A DNA stretch of 64,000 bases. Source: Pseudomonadota bacterium. GTDB taxonomy: Bacteria > Pseudomonadota > Gammaproteobacteria > Burkholderiales > Burkholderiaceae_E. The translations under genes and the position numbers were made by a program. The DNA is taken from the NCBI GenBank assembly GCA_963204785.1, contig CAUJHG010000036.1, positions 1 through 64,000 on the forward strand, given 5' to 3'. The notes under the pieces were generated by a model. That model saw nothing but the letters and a program-made list of their open reading frames with translations, ran no database searches and was not told where the DNA came from. This document shows positions 61,798 through 64,000 of the stretch, one piece after another (the stretch's first letter is position 1; each line of letters opens with the position of its first letter).

Positions 61798-62661
61798 ATG
61801 CGCTGGCAGGGCGGACGCGAGAGCTCCAACGTCGAGGATCGGCGCGGCGGCGGGCGGATGGGCGTGCCCATCGGACGTGGCGGGGTGGGGATCGGCACGA
61901 TCGCGATCGCGGTGATCGCGGCCTGGCTGTTCGGGGTCAGTCCGCTGACGGTGCTGAACCTGCTCGGTGGCGACCCCGGCAGCGCCCCGATCGAGCAGAC
62001 GCGAGGGCCCGCGCCGGCGCCACGCGACGAAGGCGGCCGCTTCGCCTCGGTGGTGCTGGCGAGCACCGAGGATGCCTGGCAGGAGATCTTCCGGCAGGCT
62101 GGCGCGCAGTACCAACCGCCCACCCTCGTGCTGTTCAGCGGCCGCACGCCCAGCGCCTGCGGCATGGGCGACGCCGCCACCGGCCCCTTCTACTGTCCGG
62201 GCGACCGCAAGCTCTATGTCGATCTGTCCTTCTTCGAGGTGCTGCACCGGCGCTTCGGGGCGGCCGGCGACGCCGCGCAGGCCTACGTGATCGCGCACGA
62301 GGTCGGCCACCACGTGCAGAACCTGATCGGGACGATGGACAAGGTGCAGGCTGCGCGCGCTCGGGTGAGCCAGGCGCAGTACAACCAGCTCTCGATGCGG
62401 CTGGAACTGCAGGCCGACTGCTTCGCCGGAATCTGGGCGAACCGCTCGCAGCAGAGCCGGCGCTGGCTGGAGCCCGGCGACATCGACGAGGCGATGCAGG
62501 CCGCCGCGGCAGTGGGCGACGACAACATCCAGCGCCGCACCCAGGGCGTCGTCGTCCCCGAGGCATTCACCCACGGCACCTCTGCGCAACGCGTGCAGTG
62601 GTTCACGCGCGGCTACGAGACCGGCAGCGTGCAGGCCTGCGACACCTTCGCGGCGCGCTAG
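61798..62661 (+). CDS. ypfJ: neutral zinc metallopeptidase (YpfJ family)
   Basis: MRWQGGRESSNVEDRRGGGRMGVPIGRGGVGIGT, CPGDRKLYVDLSFFEVL, AYVIAHEVGHHVQNLIG, RLELQADCFAGIWA. Confidence 0.93.
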   Translation: MRWQGGRESSNVEDRRGGGRMGVPIGRGGVGIGTIAIAVIAAWLFGVSPLTVLNLLGGDPGSAPIEQTRGPAPAPRDEGGRFASVVLASTEDAWQEIFRQAGAQYQPPTLVLFSGRTPSACGMGDAATGPFYCPGDRKLYVDLSFFEVLHRRFGAAGDAAQAYVIAHEVGHHVQNLIGTMDKVQAARARVSQAQYNQLSMRLELQADCFAGIWANRSQQSRRWLEPGDIDEAMQAAAAVGDDNIQRRTQGVVVPEAFTHGTSAQRVQWFTRGYETGSVQACDTFAAR

Positions 62662-63839
62662 GCCCGGGAAGCCGGAGGGCCGTCTCCTGCGGGCTCGCGC
62701 TGCAGCAGCGCCAGCCCCGCGCCGATGGCCAGCACCAGCACCGAGGCGCCCAGCCCGGGGCGCAGCGAGCCGGTGAGATCGGCCAGCCAGCCGGTGAGCA
62801 CCGGGCCGAGCACCTGTCCGACGCCGAAGACGATGGTGAACACCGCCATCGCCGAGCCCCAGGCCGGCGACGGCAGCCCCCGCTTGATGAACACCGTGAT
62901 CGACGCCGGCACGCAGAACATGCCGATGCCGAACAGCGCCGCCGAAACCGGCATCCATCCGCCATCCGGAGCGAGCAGCGCAAGCAGCGCGCCGGCGGCG
63001 AGGCATCCGAGCCCTGCGGCCATCGGACGCCCTCCCGGCCATCGATCGAAGGGACCGTGCCACAGGAAGGGCGCTATCAGCGAAGCCAGCCCGAGCAGGC
63101 TCCAGGTGAAGATGACCGCCCCGGTGCCGGCGCCACTCTCGCGCATCAGCGCGATCACGAAGGTCATGTACCCGATGTAGCCAACGGCGAACATCAGGTA
63201 GCCGAGCATCTCGAAGAGGAAGGGGCGGACCTTCCAGCTTGCCTGCCCGGAGGCCACGCCCGGTTCGGCGACCCTGGCAGCCGCCACGATCGCCCCCAGG
63301 GCCATTGCGATGGACAGCGCGCCCATCACCAGCCACACGAGGGGCCAGACCGACCCGCCCCTGGCCTCGAGCAGCAGAGGGATCCCGGCGCCGGTTGCGA
63401 TCATGCCGATTCCGGCCGCACCGATGTAGACCGTGATCGAGGTGGTCGCGAAGGATGGGCGCTGCGGCCACACGTTGGCCGCGAGGGCTCCACCGCAGAT
63501 GAACACGGCCGCGCCGCTGACTCCGGCGATCGCCCGGGCAAGCGAGAGCAGGCCGAGGTCGCGGGTGAGGCCGGTGGCGAGAATGGCCAGCGCCGTGACC
63601 AGGAGCCCCCACTGGAAGATCGGGCGATTGCCCAGCCGCACCACCAGCAGCCTCGTCAGCACCGCGCCGGCCAGGTAGCCGGCCGCGTTCGCGGTGTTCA
63701 GCCAGCCGGCCTGCGCCCAGGACCAGTCGAGGTCGGCGCGCATCGCCGGAAGCACCAGCGCGTACGCGAAACGCGCGAATGCGTTCGCAACGACCGGGCC
63801 GGACGACAGCGCGAGGGCGAGCAGCAGTGCGCGAACCAT
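62658..63839 (-). CDS. YbfB/YjiJ family MFS transporter
   Basis: MVRALLLALALSSGPVVANAFARFAYALVLPAMRADLDWSWAQAGWLNTANAAGYLAGAVL. Confidence 0.9.
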   Translation of the reverse strand: MVRALLLALALSSGPVVANAFARFAYALVLPAMRADLDWSWAQAGWLNTANAAGYLAGAVLTRLLVVRLGNRPIFQWGLLVTALAILATGLTRDLGLLSLARAIAGVSGAAVFICGGALAANVWPQRPSFATTSITVYIGAAGIGMIATGAGIPLLLEARGGSVWPLVWLVMGALSIAMALGAIVAAARVAEPGVASGQASWKVRPFLFEMLGYLMFAVGYIGYMTFVIALMRESGAGTGAVIFTWSLLGLASLIAPFLWHGPFDRWPGGRPMAAGLGCLAAGALLALLAPDGGWMPVSAALFGIGMFCVPASITVFIKRGLPSPAWGSAMAVFTIVFGVGQVLGPVLTGWLADLTGSLRPGLGASVLVLAIGAGLALLQREPAGDGPPASRA

Positions 63840-63909
63840 CCGCGCACTATATCCGCCGGCCGGCGCGCCGCAGGCCCGCCAGCGAGGCGGCCTGCGCTGC
63901 GAGCCCTGG

Positions 63910-64000
63910 TCAGGGCTGCATCACGTAGCTTCCCGGCGCGTCGCACAGGGCCCTGAACCCCGCTTCCGGATTGCCCATCGGCGGCGGGGGGACCGGCGCA
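63910..64000 (-). CDS. partial CDS, C-terminal end only
   Basis: Minus-strand frame ending ...MGNPEAGFRALCDAPGSYVMQP then stop at 63910; runs off the window. Confidence 0.45.
   Translation of the reverse strand, partial: APVPPPPMGNPEAGFRALCDAPGSYVMQP

Overview
This 64 kb window is GC-rich and looks chromosomal, with a beta-proteobacterial (Burkholderiales-like) gene repertoire. I saw no rRNA, CRISPR array, transposase or prophage. Most of it is acyl-CoA/organic-acid catabolism and transport: four AMP-forming acyl-CoA ligases, a CaiB-type CoA transferase, a thiolase, acnD-prpF, a branched-chain 2-oxoacid dehydrogenase cluster (E1a/E1b/E2), several MFS transporters, two orphan substrate-binding proteins, and a complete Liv-type ABC transporter with a fused permease-ATPase. 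There are also folE, phaP, an alkylsulfatase-like hydrolase, an M81 peptidase, an OYE-family oxidoreductase, a nitronate monooxygenase with a divergent PadR regulator, a nitroreductase and ypfJ. The accessory part is about 54.0-60.1 kb: a DUF2249 gene behind an NsrR-like box, a possible nnrS remnant, an orphan antitoxin, an intact Phd/VapC pair with a long operator palindrome, a tRNA(CAU), and a damaged PLD-helicase-DUF3427 gene. The best candidate for undescribed biology is the tightly packed envelope gene set at 28.2-31.9 kb. It includes a secreted Cys-rich protein with HExxH and EExxAY motifs, next to MORN, D,D-carboxypeptidase and TMTC-like genes. All calls come from reading the sequence and supplied translations; no database search was run.
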